Of a stretch of DNA of 64,000 nt, positions 1-14,501 are shown one piece after another. The DNA is from Larix kaempferi. Lineage: Eukaryota > Streptophyta > Pinopsida > Pinales > Pinaceae. The stretch lies in NCBI GenBank assembly GCA_027924585.1, contig BSBM01000917.1, positions 10,531,501 through 10,595,500 of the forward strand, written 5' to 3'. A program made the translations under genes and the position numbers. The notes beneath the pieces are model-generated. The model made no database searches. It was not told the origin of the DNA and worked only from the letters and a program-made list of their open reading frames with translations. The number at the start of each line of letters is the position of its first letter. The stretch's first letter is position 1.

Positions 1-82
1 CATGCGCAAACTATAGAAAGTCGTTATGACGTAGAATTTGCATACTTTGTAGATTCCATTTATGAAATAAAACACATTTTCT

Positions 83-98
83 AAAAACACGTGTTTTT
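83..98. other. Perfect 16-bp palindrome in the satellite (dyad site of the monomer)
   Basis: AAAAACACGTGTTTTT is a perfect palindrome with a CACGTG core. In most other monomers the same site reads AAAAACTCGTGTTTTT, which keeps dyad symmetry except for one central mismatched pair. It shows where a cruciform or protein dimer could form once per monomer. Confidence 0.7.
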
Positions 99-253
99 TA
101 CGAAATCGTGTAAACCTTCTAGAAGCTGTGATTTTAAAAAATGGTGGAAGTAAGCTTTTCTTATTTCCGGACGAATGCGCAAACTATAGAAAGTCGTTAT
201 GACGTAGAATGTTCATACTTTGTTGATTCCATTTATGAAATAAAATACATTTT

Positions 254-770
254 CTAAAAACTCGTGTTTTTTAAGAAATCATGTAAACCTTCTAGAAGCT
301 GTGATTTTAAAAAATTGGGGAAGTAAGATTTTCTTATTTCCGGACGCATGCGCAAACTGTAGAAAGTCGTTATGACGTAAAATGTGCATACTTTATAGAT
401 TCCATTTATGAAATAAAACACATTTTCTAAAAACACCTGTTTTTTACGAAATCGTGTAAACCTTCTAGAAGCTGTGATTTTAAAAAACGGTGGAAGTAAG
501 CTTTTCTTATTTCCGGACGCATGCGCAAACTATAGAAAGTCGTTGTGACGTAGAATGTGCATACTTTGTTGATTCCATTTATGAAATAAAACACATTTTG
601 TAAAAACTCGTGTTTTTTAAGAAATCATATAAACCTTCTAGAAGCTGTGATTTTAAAAAACGGGGGAAGTAAGCTTTTCTTATTTCCGGACACATGCGCA
701 AACTATAGAAAGTCGTTGTGACGTAGAATGTGCATACTTTCTTGATTCCATTTATGAAATAAAACACATT
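254..770 (+). repeat. Three-monomer block also found 25 monomers downstream (4579-5095)
   Basis: The rare sequence AAACACCTGTTTTTTACG occurs at 431 and at 4756, an offset of 4325 bp, exactly 25 x 173. The neighbouring rare variant TCGTTGTGACG and TTTTGTAAAAAC in the next monomer is shared at the same offset. This indicates a segmental copy inside the left array. The boundaries are approximate. Confidence 0.7.
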
Positions 771-3519
771 TTCTAAAAACTCGTGTTTTTTAAGAAATCA
801 GGTAAACCTTCTAGAAGCTGTGATTTTAAAAAACGGGGGAAGTAATCTTTTCTTATTTCCGGACGCATGCACGAACTATAGAAAGTCGTTATGATGTAGA
901 ATGTGCATACTTTGTAGATTCCATTTATGAAATAAAACACATTTTCTAAAAACTCGTGTTTTTTACGAAATCATGTAAACCTTCTAGAAGCTGTGATTTT
1001 AAAAAACGGGGGGAAGTAAGCTTTTCTTATTTCCGGACGCATTCGCAAACTATAGAAAGTTGTTATGACGTAGAATGTGCATACTTTGTAGATTCCATTT
1101 ATGAAATAAAACACATTTTCTAAAAACTCGTGTTTTTTAAGAAGTCGTGTAAACCTTCTAGAAGCTGTGATTTTAAAAAATGGTGGAAGTAAGCTTTTCT
1201 TATTTCCGGACGCATGTGCAAACTATAGAAAGTCGTTATGACGTAGAATGTGCATACTTTGTAGATTCCATTTATGAAATAAAACACATTTTCTAAAAAC
1301 TCGTGTTTTTTAAGAAATCATGTAAACCTTCTAGAAGCTGTGATTTTAAAAAACGGGGGAAGTAAGCTTTTCTTATATCCAAACGCATGCGCAAACTATA
1401 GAAAGACGTTATCACGTAGAATGTGCATACTTTGTTGATTCCATTTATGAAATAAAACACATTTTCTAAAAACTCGTGTTTTTTAAGAAGTCGTGTAAAC
1501 CTTCTAGAAGCTGTGATTTTAAAAAATGGTGGAAGTAAGCTTTTCTTATTTCCGGACGCATGTGCAAACTATAGAAAGTCGTTATGACGAGGAATGTGCA
1601 CACTTTGTTGATTCCATTTATGAAATAAAACACATTTTCTAAAAACTCGTGTTTTTTAAGAAATCATGTAAACCTACTAGAAGCTGTGATTTTAAAAAAC
1701 GGTGGATGTAAGCTTTTCTTATTTCCGAACGTATGCGCAAACTATAGAAATTCGTTATGACGTAGAATGTGCATACTTTGTTGATTCCATTTATGAAATA
1801 AAACACATTTTCTAAAAACTCGTGTTTTTTAAGAAATCATGTAAATCTTCTAGAAGCTGTGATTTTCAAAAACAGGGGAAGTAAGCTTTTCTTATTTCCA
1901 AACACATGCGCAAACTATAGAAAGTCGTTATGATGTAGAATGTGCATACTTTGTTGATTCCATTTATGAAATAAAACACATTTTCTAAAAACTCGTGTTT
2001 TTTAAGAAATCATGTAAACCTTCTAGAAGCTGTGATTTTAAAAAACGGGGCAAGTAAGCTTTTCTTATTTCCAAACGCATGCGAAAACTATAGAAAGTCG
2101 TTATGACGTAGAATGTGCATAATTTGTTGATTCCATTTATGAAATAAAACACATTATCTAAAAACTCGTGTTTTTTAAGAAATCCTGTAAACCTTCTAGA
2201 AGATGTGATTTAGAAAAATGGTCGAAGTAAGCTTTTCTTATTTCCGGACGCATGCGCAAACTATAGAAAGTCGTTATGACATAGAATGTGCATACTTTGT
2301 AGATTCCATTTATGAAATAAAACACATTATCTAAAAACTCTACTTTTTTAAGAAATCATATAAACCTTCTAGAAGCTGTGATTTAGAAAAACGGGGGAAG
2401 TAAGCTTTTCTCATTTCCGGACGCATGCGCAAACTATAGAAAGTCGTTATGACGTAGAATGGTCATACTTTGTTGATTCCATTTATGAAATAAAACACAT
2501 TTTCTAAAAACTCATGTTTTTTAAGAAATCATGTAAACATTCTAGAAGCTGTGATTTAAAAAAACGGGGGAAGTAAGCTTTTCTTATTTCCGGACGCATG
2601 CGCAAACTATAGAAAGTCGTTATGACGTAGAATGTGCATACTTTGTAGATTCCCTTTATGAAATAAAACACATTTTCTAAAAACTCGTGTTTTTTACGAA
2701 ATCATGTAAACCTTCTAGAAGTTGTGATTTTAAAAAATGGTGGAAGTAAGCTTTTCTTATTTCCGGACGCATGCGCAAACTATAAAAAGTCATTATGACG
2801 TAGAATGTGCATACTTTGTTGATTCCATTTATGAAATAAAACACATTTTCTAAAAACTCGTGTTTTTTAAGAAATCGTGTAAACCTTCTAGAAGCTGTGA
2901 TTTTAAAAAACGGGGGAAGTAAGCTTTTCTTATTTCCAAACGCAAGCGCAAACTATTGAAAGTCGTTATGACGTAGAATGTGCATACTTTGTTGATTCCA
3001 TTGATGAAATAAAACACATTTTCTAAAAACTCGTGTTTTTTAAGAAATCATTTAAACCTTCTAGAAGTTGTGATTTTAAAAAACGGGGGAAGTAAGCTTT
3101 TCTTATTTCCGGACGCATGCGCAAACTATAGAAAGTCGTTATGACGTAGAATGTGCATACTTTGTAGATTCCATTTATAAAATAAAACACATTTTCTAAA
3201 AACTCGTGTTTTTTACGAAATCATGTAAACCTTCTAGAAGCTGTGATTTTAAAAAACGGTGGAAGTAAGCTTTTCTTATTTCCGGACGAATGCGCAAACT
3301 ATAGAAAGTCGTTATGACGTAGAATGTGCATACTTTGTTGATTCCATTTATGAAATAAAACACATTTTCTAAAAACTCATGTTTTTTACAAAATCATGTA
3401 AACCTTCTAGAAGCTGTGATTTTGAAAAACGATGGAAGTAAGCTTTTCTTATTTCCGGACGAATGTGCAAACTATAGAAAGTCGTTATGACGTAGAATGT
3501 GCATACTTTGTTGATTCCA

Positions 3520-4580
3520 TTGATCAAATAAAACACATTTTCTAAAAACTCGTGTTTTTACGAAATCATGTAAAACTTCTAGAGGCCGTGATTTTAAAAA
3601 ACGGGGGAAGTAAGCTTTTCTTATTTCCGGACGCATGCGCAAACTATAGAAAGTCGTTATGACGTAGAATGTGCATACTTTGTAGATTCCATTTATGAAA
3701 TAAAACACATTTTCTAAAAACTCGTGTTTTTTACGAAATCATGTAAATCTTCTAGAAGCTGTGATTTTAAAAAACCGTGGAAGTAAGCTTTTTTTATTTC
3801 CGGACGCATGCGCAAACTATAGAAAGTCATTATGACATAGAATGTGCATATTCTGTTGATTCTATTTTTGAAATAAAACACATTTTCTAAAAACTTGTGT
3901 TTTTTAAGAAATCATGTAAACCTTCTAGAAGCTGTGATTTTAAAAAACGGGGGAAGTAAGCTTTTCTTATTTCCAAACACATGCGCAAACTATAGAAAGT
4001 CGTTATGAGGTAGAATGTGCATACTTTGTTGATTCCATTTATGAAATAAAACACATTTTCTAAAAACTTGTGTTTTTTAAGAAATCATGTAAACCTTCTA
4101 GAAGCTGTGATTTTAAAGAACGGGGGAAGTAACATTTTCTTATTTCCGGAATCATGCGCAAACTATAGAAAGTCGTTATGAAGGAGAATGTGCATACTTT
4201 GTAGATTTCATTTATGAAATAAAACAAATTTTCTAAAAACTCGTGTTTTTTACGAAATCATGTAAACCTTCTAGAAGCTGTGATTTTAAAAAACGGTGGA
4301 AGTAAGCTTTTCTTATTTCCGGAAGAATGCGCAAACTATAGAAAGTCATTATGCCGTAGAATGTGCATACTTTGTTGATTCCATTTATGAAATAAAACAC
4401 ATTTTCTAAAAACTCGTGTTTTTTCAGAAATCATGTAAACCTTCTAGAAGCTGTGATTTTAAAAAACGGGGGAAGTAAGCTTTTCTTATTTTCAAACGCA
4501 TGCGCAAACTATAGAAAGTCGTTATGACGTAGAATGTGCATACTTTGTTGATTTCATTTATCAAATAAAACACATTTTCT
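3520..4580 (+). repeat. Higher-order block, copy 1 (partner 10780-11840)
   Basis: Rare markers appear at a constant offset of 7260 bp (about 42 monomers): TAAAACTTCTAGAGGCCGTG at 3571 and 10831, a GTTATGAGGTAGAATG monomer at about 4003 and 11263, and TTTTTTCAGAAATCATG at about 4420 and 11680. The block spans about six monomers. Boundaries are approximate. Confidence 0.75.
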
Positions 4581-5638
4581 AAAAACTCGTGTTTTTTAAG
4601 AAATCATGTAAACCTTCTAGAAGCTGTGATTTTAAAAAACGGTGGAAGTAAGCTTTTCTTATTTCCGGACGAATGCGCAAACTATAGAAAGTCGTTATGA
4701 CGTAGAATGTGCATACTTTATAGATTCCATTTATGAAATAAAACACATTTTCTAAAAACACCTGTTTTTTACGAAATCGTGTAAACCTTCTAGAAGCTGT
4801 GATTTTAAAAAACGGTGGAAGTAAGCTTTTCTTATTTCCGGACGCATGCGCAAACTATAGAAAGTCGTTGTGACGTAGAATGTGCATACTTTGTTGATTC
4901 CATTTATGAAATAAAACACATTTTGTAAAAACTCGTGTTTTTTAAGAAATCATATAAACCTTCTAGAAGCTGTGATTTTAAAAAACGGTGGATGTAAGCT
5001 TTTCTTATTTCCGAACGTATGCGCAAACTATAGAAATTCATTATGACGTAGAATGTGCATACTTTGTTGATTCCATTTATGAAATAAAACACATTTTCTA
5101 AAAACTCGTGTTTTTTAAGTAATCGTGTAAACATTCTAGAAGCTGTGATTTTAAAAAACGGGGGAGGTAAGCTTTTCTTATTTCCAAACGCAAGCGCAAA
5201 CTATAGAAAGTCGTTATGACGTAGAATGTGCATACTTTGTTGATTCCATTTATGAAATAAAACACATTTTCTAAAAACTCGTGTTTTTTACAAAATCATG
5301 TAAACCTTCTAGAAGCTGTGATTTTGAAAAACGGTGGAAGTAAGCTTTTCTTATTTCCGGACGAATGCGCAAACTATAGAAAGTCGTTATGACGTAGAAT
5401 GTGCATACTTTGTTGATTCCATTGATGAAATAAAACACATTTTCTAAAAACTCGTGTTTTTTGCGAAATCATGTAAACCTTCTAGAAGCTGTGATTTTAA
5501 AAAACGGTGGAAGTAAGATTTTCTTATTTCCGGACGAATGCGAAAACTGCAGAAAGTCCTTATGATGTAGAATGTGCATACTTTGTTGATTCCATTTATT
5601 TAATAAAACAAATTTTTTAAAAACTTGTGTTTTTTAAG

Positions 5639-8600
5639 AAATCATGCAAAACTTCTAGAATCTGTGATTTTAAAAAACGGGGGTGGTAAACAATTCTTAT
5701 TTCCAGACGCATGCGCAAACTATAGAAAGTCGTTATGACGTAGAATGTGCATACTTTGTAGATTCCATTTATGAAATAAAACACATTTTCGAAAAACTCG
5801 TGTTTTTTACGAAATCATGTAAACCTTCTAGAAGCCGTGATTTTAAAAAACGGGGGAAGTAAGCTTTTCTTATTTCCGGACGCATGCGAAAACTATCGAA
5901 AGTCGTTATGACGTAGAATGTGCATACTTTGTAGATTCCATTTATGAAATAAAACACATTTTCTAAAACTCCTGTTTTTTACGAAATCATGTAAACCTTC
6001 TAGAAGCTGTGATTTTAAAAAACCGTGGAAGTAAGCTTTTCTTATTTCCGGACGCATGCGCAAACTATAGAAAGTCGTTATGACGTAGAATGTGCATATT
6101 TTGTTGAATCTATTTATGAAATAAAACACATTTTCTAAAAACTTGTGTTTTTTAAGAAATCATGTAAACCTTCTAGAAGCTGTGATTTTAAAAAACGGGG
6201 GAAGTAAGCTTTTCTTATTTCCGGACGCATGCGCAAACTATAGAAAGTCGTTATGAAGTAGAATGTGCATACTTTGTAGATTTCATTTATGAAATAAAAC
6301 AAATTTTCTAAAAACTCCTGTTTTTTACGAAATCATGTAAACCTTCTAGAAGCTGTGATTTTAAAAAACGGTGGAAGTAAGCATTTCTTATTTCCGGAAG
6401 AATGCGCAAACTATAGAAAGTCGTTATGCCGTAGAATGTGCATAATTTGTTGATTCCATTGATGAAATAAAACACATTTTCTAAAAACTCGTGTTTTTTA
6501 CGAAATCATGTAAACCTTCTAGAAGCTGTGATTTTAAAAAACGATGGAAGTAAGCTTTTCTTATTTCCGGACGCATGCGCAAACTATAAAAAGTCCTTAT
6601 GACGTAGAATGTATATACTTTGTTGATTCCATTTATGAAATAAAACACATTTTCTAAAAACTCGTGTTTTTTAAGAACTCGTGTAAACCTTCTAGAAGCT
6701 GTGATTTTAAAAAACGGGGGAAGTAAGCTTTTCTTATTTCCAAACGCAAGCGCAAACGATAGAAATTCGTTATGACGTAGAATGTGCATACTTTGTTGAT
6801 TCCATTTATCAAATAAAACACATTTTCTAAAAACTCGTGTTTTTTAAGAAATCATGTAAACCTTCTAGAAGCTGTGATTTTGAAAAACGGTGGAAGTAAG
6901 CTTTTCTTATTTCCGGACGAATGCGCAAACTATAGAAAGTCGTTATGACGTAGAATGTGCATACTTTGTAGATTCCATTTATGAAATAAAACACATTTTC
7001 TAAAAACTCGTGTTTTTTAAGAAATCATGTAAACCTTCTAGAAGCTGTGATTTTAAAAAACGAGGGAAGTAAGATTTTCTTATTTCCGGACGAATGCGAA
7101 AACTGCAGAAAGTCCTTATGATGTAGAATGTGCATACTTTGTTGATTCCATTTATTTAATAAAACAATTTTTTTTAAAACTTGTGTTTTTTAAGAAATCA
7201 TGCAAAACTTCTAGAATCTGTGATTTTAAAAAACGGGGGTGGTAAACAATTCTTATTTCCGGACGCATGCGCAAACTATAGAAAGTCGTTATGACGTAGA
7301 ATGTGCATACTTTGTAGATTCCATTTATGAAATAAAACACATTTTCTAAAACTCCTGTTTTTTACGAAATCATGTAAACCTTCTAGAAGCTGTGATTTTA
7401 AAAAACGGGGGAAGTAAGATTTTCTTATTTTCGGACGCATGCGCAAACTATAGAAAGTCGTTATGATGTAGAATGTGCATACTTTGTTGATTCCATTTAT
7501 GAAATAAAACACATTTTCTAAAAACTCGTGTTTTTTAAGAAATCATGTAAACCTTCTAGAAGCTGTGATTTTAAAAAACGGTGGAAGTAAGCTTTTCTTA
7601 TTTCCGGATGAATGCGCAAACTATAGAAAGTCGTTATGACGTAGAATGTGCATACTTTCTAGATTCCATTTATGAAATAAAACACATTTTCTAAAAACTC
7701 GTGTTTTTTAAGAAATCATGTAAACGTTCTAGAAGTTGTGATTTTAAAAAACGAGGGAAGTAAGATTTTCTTATTTCCGGACGAATGCGAAAACTGCAGA
7801 AAGTCCTTATGATGTAGAATGTGCATACTTTGTTGATTCCATTTATTTAATAAAACAATTTTTTTAAAAACTTGTGTTTTTTAAGAAATCATGCAAAACT
7901 TCTAGAATCTGTGATTTTAAAAAACGGGGGTGGTAAACAATTCTTATTTCCGGACGCATGCGCAAACTATAGAAAGTCGTTATGACGTAGAATGTGCATA
8001 CTTTGTAGATTCCATTTATGAAATAAAACACATTTTCTAAAACTCCTGTTTTTTACGAAATCATGTAAACCTTCTAGAAGCTGTGATTTTAAAAAACCGT
8101 GGAAGTAAGCTTTTCTTATTTCCGGACGCATGCGCAAACTATAGAAAGTCGTTATGACGTAGAATGTGCATATTTTGGTGATTCTATTTATGAAATAAAA
8201 CACATTTTCTAAAAACTTGTGTTTTTTAAGAAATCATGTAAACCTTCTAGAAGCTGTGATTTTAAAAAACGGGGGAAGTAAGCTTTTCTTATTTCCGGAC
8301 GCATGCGCAAACTATAGAAAGTCGTTATGAAGTAGAATGTGCATACTTTGTAGATTTCATTTATGAAATAAAACAAATTTTCTAAAAACTCCTGTTTTTT
8401 ACGAAATCATGTAAACCTTCTAGAAGCTGTGATTTTAAAAAATGGTGGAAGTAAGCATTTCTTATTTCCGGAAGAATGCGCAAACTATAGAAAGTCGTTA
8501 TGCCGTAGAATGTGCATACTTTGTTCATTCCATTTATGAAATAAAACACATTTTCTAAAAACTCGTGTTTTTTAAGAAATCATGTAAACCTTCTAGAAGC

Positions 8601-10710
8601 TGTGATTTTAAAAAACGGGGGAAGTAAGATTTTCTTATTTCCAAACGCAAGCGCAAACTATAGAAAGTCATTATGATGTAGAATCTGCATACTTTGTTGA
8701 TTCCATTTATGAAATAAAACACATTTTCTAAAAACTCGTGTTTTTTACAAAATCATGTAAACCTTCTAGAAGCTGTGATTTTGAAAAACGGTGGAAGTAA
8801 GCTTTTCTTATTTCCGGACGAATGTGCAAACTATAGAAAGTCATTATGACGTAGAATGTGCATACTTTGTTGATTCCATTGATGAAATAAAAAACATTTT
8901 CTAAAAACTCATGTTTTTTACGAAATTATGTAAACCTTCTAGAAGCTGTGATTTTAAAAACGGTGGAAGTAAGCTTTTTCTTATTTTCGGACGGATGCGC
9001 AAACTATAGAAAGTCGTTATGACATAGAATGTTCATACTTTGTTGATTCCATTTAAGAAATAAAACACATTTTCTAAAAACTCGTGTTTTTTAAGAAATC
9101 ATTTAAACCTTCTAGAAGTTGTGATTTTAAAAAACGGGGGAAGTAAGCTTTTCTTATTTCCGGATGCATGCGCAAACTATAGAAAGTCGTTATGACGTAG
9201 AATGTGCATACTTTGTAGATTCCATTTATAAAATAAAACACATTTTCTAAAAACTCGTGTTTTTTACGAAATCATGTAAACCTTCTAGAAGCTGTGATTT
9301 TAAAAAACGGTGGAAGTAAGCTTTTCTTATTTCCGGACGAATGCGCAAACTATAGAAAGTCGTTATGACGTAGAATGTGCATACTTTGTTGATTCCATTT
9401 ATGAAATAAAACACATTTTCTAAAAACTCGTGTTTTTTACAAAATCATGTAAACCTTCTAGAAGCTGTGATTTTGAAAAACGGTGGAAGTAAGCTTTTCT
9501 TATTTCCGGACGAATGTGCAAACTATAGAAAGTCGTTATGACGTAGAATGTGCATACTTTGTTGATTCCATTGATCAAATAAAACACATTTTCTAAAAAC
9601 TCGTGTTTTTACGAAATCATGTAAAACTTCTAGAATCTGTGATTTTAAAAAACGGGGGTGGTAAACAATTCTTATTTCCGGACGCATGCGCAAACTATAG
9701 AAAGTCCTTATGACGTAGAATGTGCACACTTTGTAGATTCCATTTATGAAATAAAACACATTTTCTAAAAACTCGTGTTTTTTAAGAAATCATGTAAACC
9801 TTGTAGAAGCTGTGATTTTAAAAAATGAGGGATGTAAGCTTCTTATTTCCGAACGCATGCGCAAACTATAGAAGGTCGTTATGACGTAGAATTTGCATAC
9901 TTTGTTGATTCCATTTATGAAATAAAAAACATTTTCTAAAAACTCGTGTTTTTTACGAAATCATGGAAACCTTCAAGAAGCTGTGATATTAAAAAACGGT
10001 GGAAGTAAGCTTTTCTTATTTCCGGATGACTACACAAACTATAGAAAGTCGTTATGACGTAGAATGTGCATACTTTGTTGATTCCATTGATGAAATAAAA
10101 AACATTTTCTAAAAACTCATGTTTTTTACGAAATTATGTAAACCTTCTAGAAGCTGTGATTTTAAAAAACGGTGGAAGTAAGCTTTTCTTATTTTCGGAC
10201 GGATGCGCAAACTATAGAAAGTCGTTATGACATAGAATGTTCATACTTTGTTGATTCCATTTAAGAAATAAAACACATTTTCTAAAAACTCGTGTTTTTT
10301 AAGAAATCATTTAAACCTTCTAGAAGCTGTGATTTTAAAAAACGGGGGAAGTAAGCTTTTCTTATTTCCGGACGAATGTGCAAACTATAGAAAGTCATTA
10401 TGACGTAGAATGTGCATACTTTGTTGATTCCATTGATCAAATAAAACACATTTTCTAAAAACTCGTGTTTTTTACGAAATCATGTAAACCTTCTAGAAGC
10501 TGTGATTTTAAAAAACGGTGGAAGTAAGATTTTCTTATTTCCGGATGAATGCGAAAACTATAGAAAGTCGTTATGATGTAGAATGTGCATACTTTGTTGA
10601 TTCCATTTATTTAATAAAACACATTTTTTAAAAACTCGTGTTTTTTAAGAACTCATGCAAAACTTCTAGAATCTGTGTTTTTAAAAAACGGGGGTGGCAA
10701 ACAATTCTTA
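5639..10710 (+). repeat. Left-array region containing the GGTGGTAAACAATTC variant monomer (5 copies)
   Basis: A variant in which GTAAGCTTTTC is replaced by GTAAACAATTC (HindIII lost), always with ACTTCTAGAATCTGTG upstream except for one base in the last copy. It starts at 5682, 7238, 7929, 9657 and 10693 (GGTGGCAAAC). Spacings are close to 9, 4, 10 and 6 monomers. I did not see it right of the retroelement. Confidence 0.75.
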
Positions 10711-10779
10711 TTTCCGGACCCATGCGCAAACTATAGAAAGTCGTTATGACGTAGAATGTGCATACTTTGTAGATTCCAT

Positions 10780-11840
10780 TTATGAAATAAAACACATTTT
10801 CGAAAAACTCGTGTTTTTTACGAAATCATGTAAAACTTCTAGAGGCCGTGATTTTAAAAAACGGGGGAAGTAAGCTTTTCTTATTTCCGGACGCATGCGC
10901 AAACTATAGAAAGTCGTTATGACGTAGAATGTGCATACTTTGTAGATTCCATTTATGAAATAAAACACATTTTCTAAAAACTCGTGTTTTTGACGAAATC
11001 ATGTAAATCTTCTAGAAGCTGTGATTTTAAAAAACCGTGGAAGTAAGCTTTTTTTATTTCCGGACGCATGCGCAAACTATAGAAAGTCATTATGACATAG
11101 AATGTGCATATTCTGTTGATTCTATTTTTGAAATAAAACACATTTTCTAAAAACTTGTGTTTTTTAAGAAATCATGTAAACCTTCTAGAAGCTGTGATTT
11201 TAAAAAACGGGGGAAGTAAGCTTTTCTTATTTCGAAACACATGTGCAAACTATAGAAAGTCGTTATGAGGTAGAATGTGCATACTTTGTTGATTCCATTT
11301 ATGAAATAAAACACATTTTCTAAAAACTTGTGTTTTTTAAGAAATCATGTAAACCTTCTAGAAGCTGTGATTTTAAAGAACGGGGGAAGTAAGATTTTCT
11401 TATTTCCGGACGCATGCGCAAACTATAGAAAGTCGTTATGAAGTAGAATGTGCATACTTTGTAGATTTCATTTATGAAATAAAACAAATTTTCTAAAAAC
11501 TCGTGTTTTTTACGAAATCATGTAAACCTTCTAGAAGCTGTGATTTTAAAAAACGGTGGAAGTAAGCTTTTCTTATTTCCGGAAGAATGCGCAAACTATA
11601 GAAAGTCATTATGCCGTAGAATGTGCATACTTTGTTGATTCCATTTATGAAATAAAACACATTTTCTAAAAACTCGTGTTTTTTCAGAAATCATGTAAAC
11701 CTTCTAGAAGCTGTGATTTTAAAAAACGGGGGAAGTAAGCTTTTCTTATTTTCAAACACATGCGCAAACTATAGAAAGTCGTTATGACGTAGAATGTGCA
11801 TACTTTGTTGATTTCATTTATGAAATAAAACACATTTTCT
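10780..11840 (+). repeat. Higher-order block, copy 2 (partner 3520-4580)
   Basis: Same ordered set of variant monomers as the partner block, displaced by 7260 bp, with scattered single-base differences (for example TTTCGAAACACATGTGC here for TTTCCAAACACATGCGC). Confidence 0.75.
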
Positions 11841-14501
11841 AAAAACTCGTTTTTTTTAAGAAATCATGTAAACCTTCTAGAAGCTGTTATTTTAAAAAAC
11901 GGTGGAAGTAAACTTTTCTTATTTCCAAACGCATGTGCAAACTATCGAAAGTCGTTATGATGTAGAATGTGCATACTTTGTAGATTCCATTTATCAAATA
12001 AAACACATTTTCTAAAAACTCGTGTTTTTTAAGAAATCATGTAAACCTTCTAGAAGCTGTGATTTTAAAAAACGGTGGAAGTAAGCTTTTCTTATTTCCG
12101 GACGAATGCGCAAACTATAGAAAGTCGTTATGACGTAGAATGTGCATACTTTGTAGATTCCATTTATGAAATAAAACACATTTTCTAAAAACTCGTGTTT
12201 TTTAAGAAATCATGTAAACCTTCTAGAAGCTGTGATTTTAAAAAACGGGGGAAGTAAGCTTTTCTTATTTCCAAACGCAAGCGCAAACTATAGAAAGTCG
12301 TTATGACCCAGAATGTGCATACTTTGTAGATTCCATTTATGAAATAAAACACATTTTCTAAAAACTCATGTTTTTTAAGAAATCATGTAAACCTTGTAGA
12401 AGCTGTGATTTTAAAAAATGAGGGATGTAAGCTTTTCTTATTTCCAAACGCATGCGCAAACTATAGAAAGTCGTTATGACGTAGAATGTGCATACTTTGT
12501 TGATTCCATTTATGAAATAAAACACATTTTCTAAAAACTCATGTTTTTTAAGAAATCATGTAAACTTTCTAGAAGCTGTGATTTTAAAAAATGGGGGATG
12601 TAAGCTTTTCTTATTTCCAAACTCATGCGCAAACTATAGAAAGTCGTTATGACGTAGAATTTGCATACTTTCTTGATTCCATTTATGAAATAAAACACAT
12701 TTTCTAAAAACTCGTGTTTTTAAAGAAATCATGTAAACCTTCTAGAAGCTGGGATTTTAAAAACGGGGGAAGTAAGCTTTTCTTATTTCCAAACGCAAGC
12801 GCAAACTGTAGAAAGTCGTTATGACGTAGAATGTGCATACTTTGTAGATTCCATTTATGAAATAAAACACATTTTCTAAAAACTCGTGTTTTTTAAGAAA
12901 TCATGTAAACCTTGTAGAAGCTGTGATTTTAAAAAATGGCGGATGTAAGCCTTTCTTATTTCCAAACGCATGCGCAAACTATAGAAAGTCCTTATGACGT
13001 AGAATGTGCATGCTTTGTTGATTCCATTTATGAAATAAAACACATTTTCTAAAAACTCGTGTTTTTTAAGAAATCATGTAAACCTTCTAGAAGCTGTGAT
13101 TTTAAAAAACGGGGGATGTAAGCTTTTCTTATTTCCAAACTCATGCGCAAACTATAGAAAGTCGTTATGACGTAGAATGTGCATATTTTGTTGATTCCAT
13201 TTATGAAATAAAACACATTTTCTAAAAACTCGTGTTTTTTAGGAAATCATGTAAACCTGCTAGAAGCTGTGATTTTAAAAAACGGGGGATGTAAGCTTTT
13301 CTTGTTTCCAAACTCATGCGCAAACTATAGAAAGTCATTATGAAATAGAATGTGCATACTTTGTTGATTCCATTTATGAAATAAAACACATTTTCTAAAA
13401 ACTCGTGTTTTTTAGGAAATCATGTAAACCTTCTAGAAGCTGTGATTTTAAAAAACGGGGGAAGTAAGCTTTTCTTATTTCCGGACGCATGCACAAACTA
13501 TAGAAAGTCGTTATGACGTATAATGTGCATACTTTGTAGATTCCATTTATGAAATAAAACACATTTTCTAAAAACTTGTGTTTTTTACGAAATCATGTAA
13601 ACCTTCTAGAAGCTGTGATTTTAAAAAAAGGGGGAAGTAAGCGTTTCTTATTTCCGGACGCATGCGCAAACTATAGAAAGTCGTTATGACATAGAATGTG
13701 CATACTTTGTAGATTCCATTTATGAAATAAAACACATTTTTCTAAAAACTCGTGTTTTTTACGAAATTATGTAAACCTTCTAGAAGCCGTGATTTTAAAA
13801 AACGGTGGAAGTAAGCTTTTCTTATTTCCGGACGCATGCGCAAACTATAGAAAGTCGTTATGATGTAGAATGTGCATACTTTGTTGATTCCATTTACGAA
13901 ATAAAACACATTTTTTAAAAACTCATGTTTTTTAAGAAATCATGTAAACCTTTTAGAAGCTGTGATTTTAAAAAACGGGGGAAGTAAGCTTTTCTTATTT
14001 CCAAACACAAGCGCAAACTATAGAAAGTCGTTATGGCGTAGAATGTGCATACTTTGTTGATTCCATTTATGAAATAAAACATATTTTCTAAAAACTCGTG
14101 TTTTTTACGAAATCATGTAAACCTTCTAGAAGCTGTGATTTTAAAAAACGGTGGAAGTAAGCTTTTCTTATTTCCGGACGAATGCGAAAACTACAGAAAG
14201 TCGTTATGACGTAGAATGGGCATACTTTGTTGATTCCATTTATGAAATAAAACACATTTTCTAAAAACTCGTGTTTTTTAAGAAGTCATGTAAACCTTCT
14301 AGAAGCTGTGATTTTAAAAAACGGGGAAAGTAAGATTTTCTTATTTCCAAACGCAAACGCAAACTATAGAAAGTTGTTATGACGTAGAATGTGCATACTT
14401 TGTTGATTCCATTTATGAAATAAAACACATTTTCTAAAAACTCGTGTTTTTTACGAAATCATGTAAACCTTCTAGAAGCTGTGATTTTGAAAAACGGTGG
14501 A

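Noticed and set aside
254-11000. Many 60-102 codon minus-strand open frames starting MFYFINGI... in the left array (and others on the right, e.g. 39688-39876, 54212-54400, 62515-62703)
   Set aside because: They are translations of the satellite monomer. 173 is not a multiple of three, so the frame changes every monomer and each frame ends within one or two units. They have no domain and recur wherever the monomer does. Identical copies simply reflect higher-order duplication.
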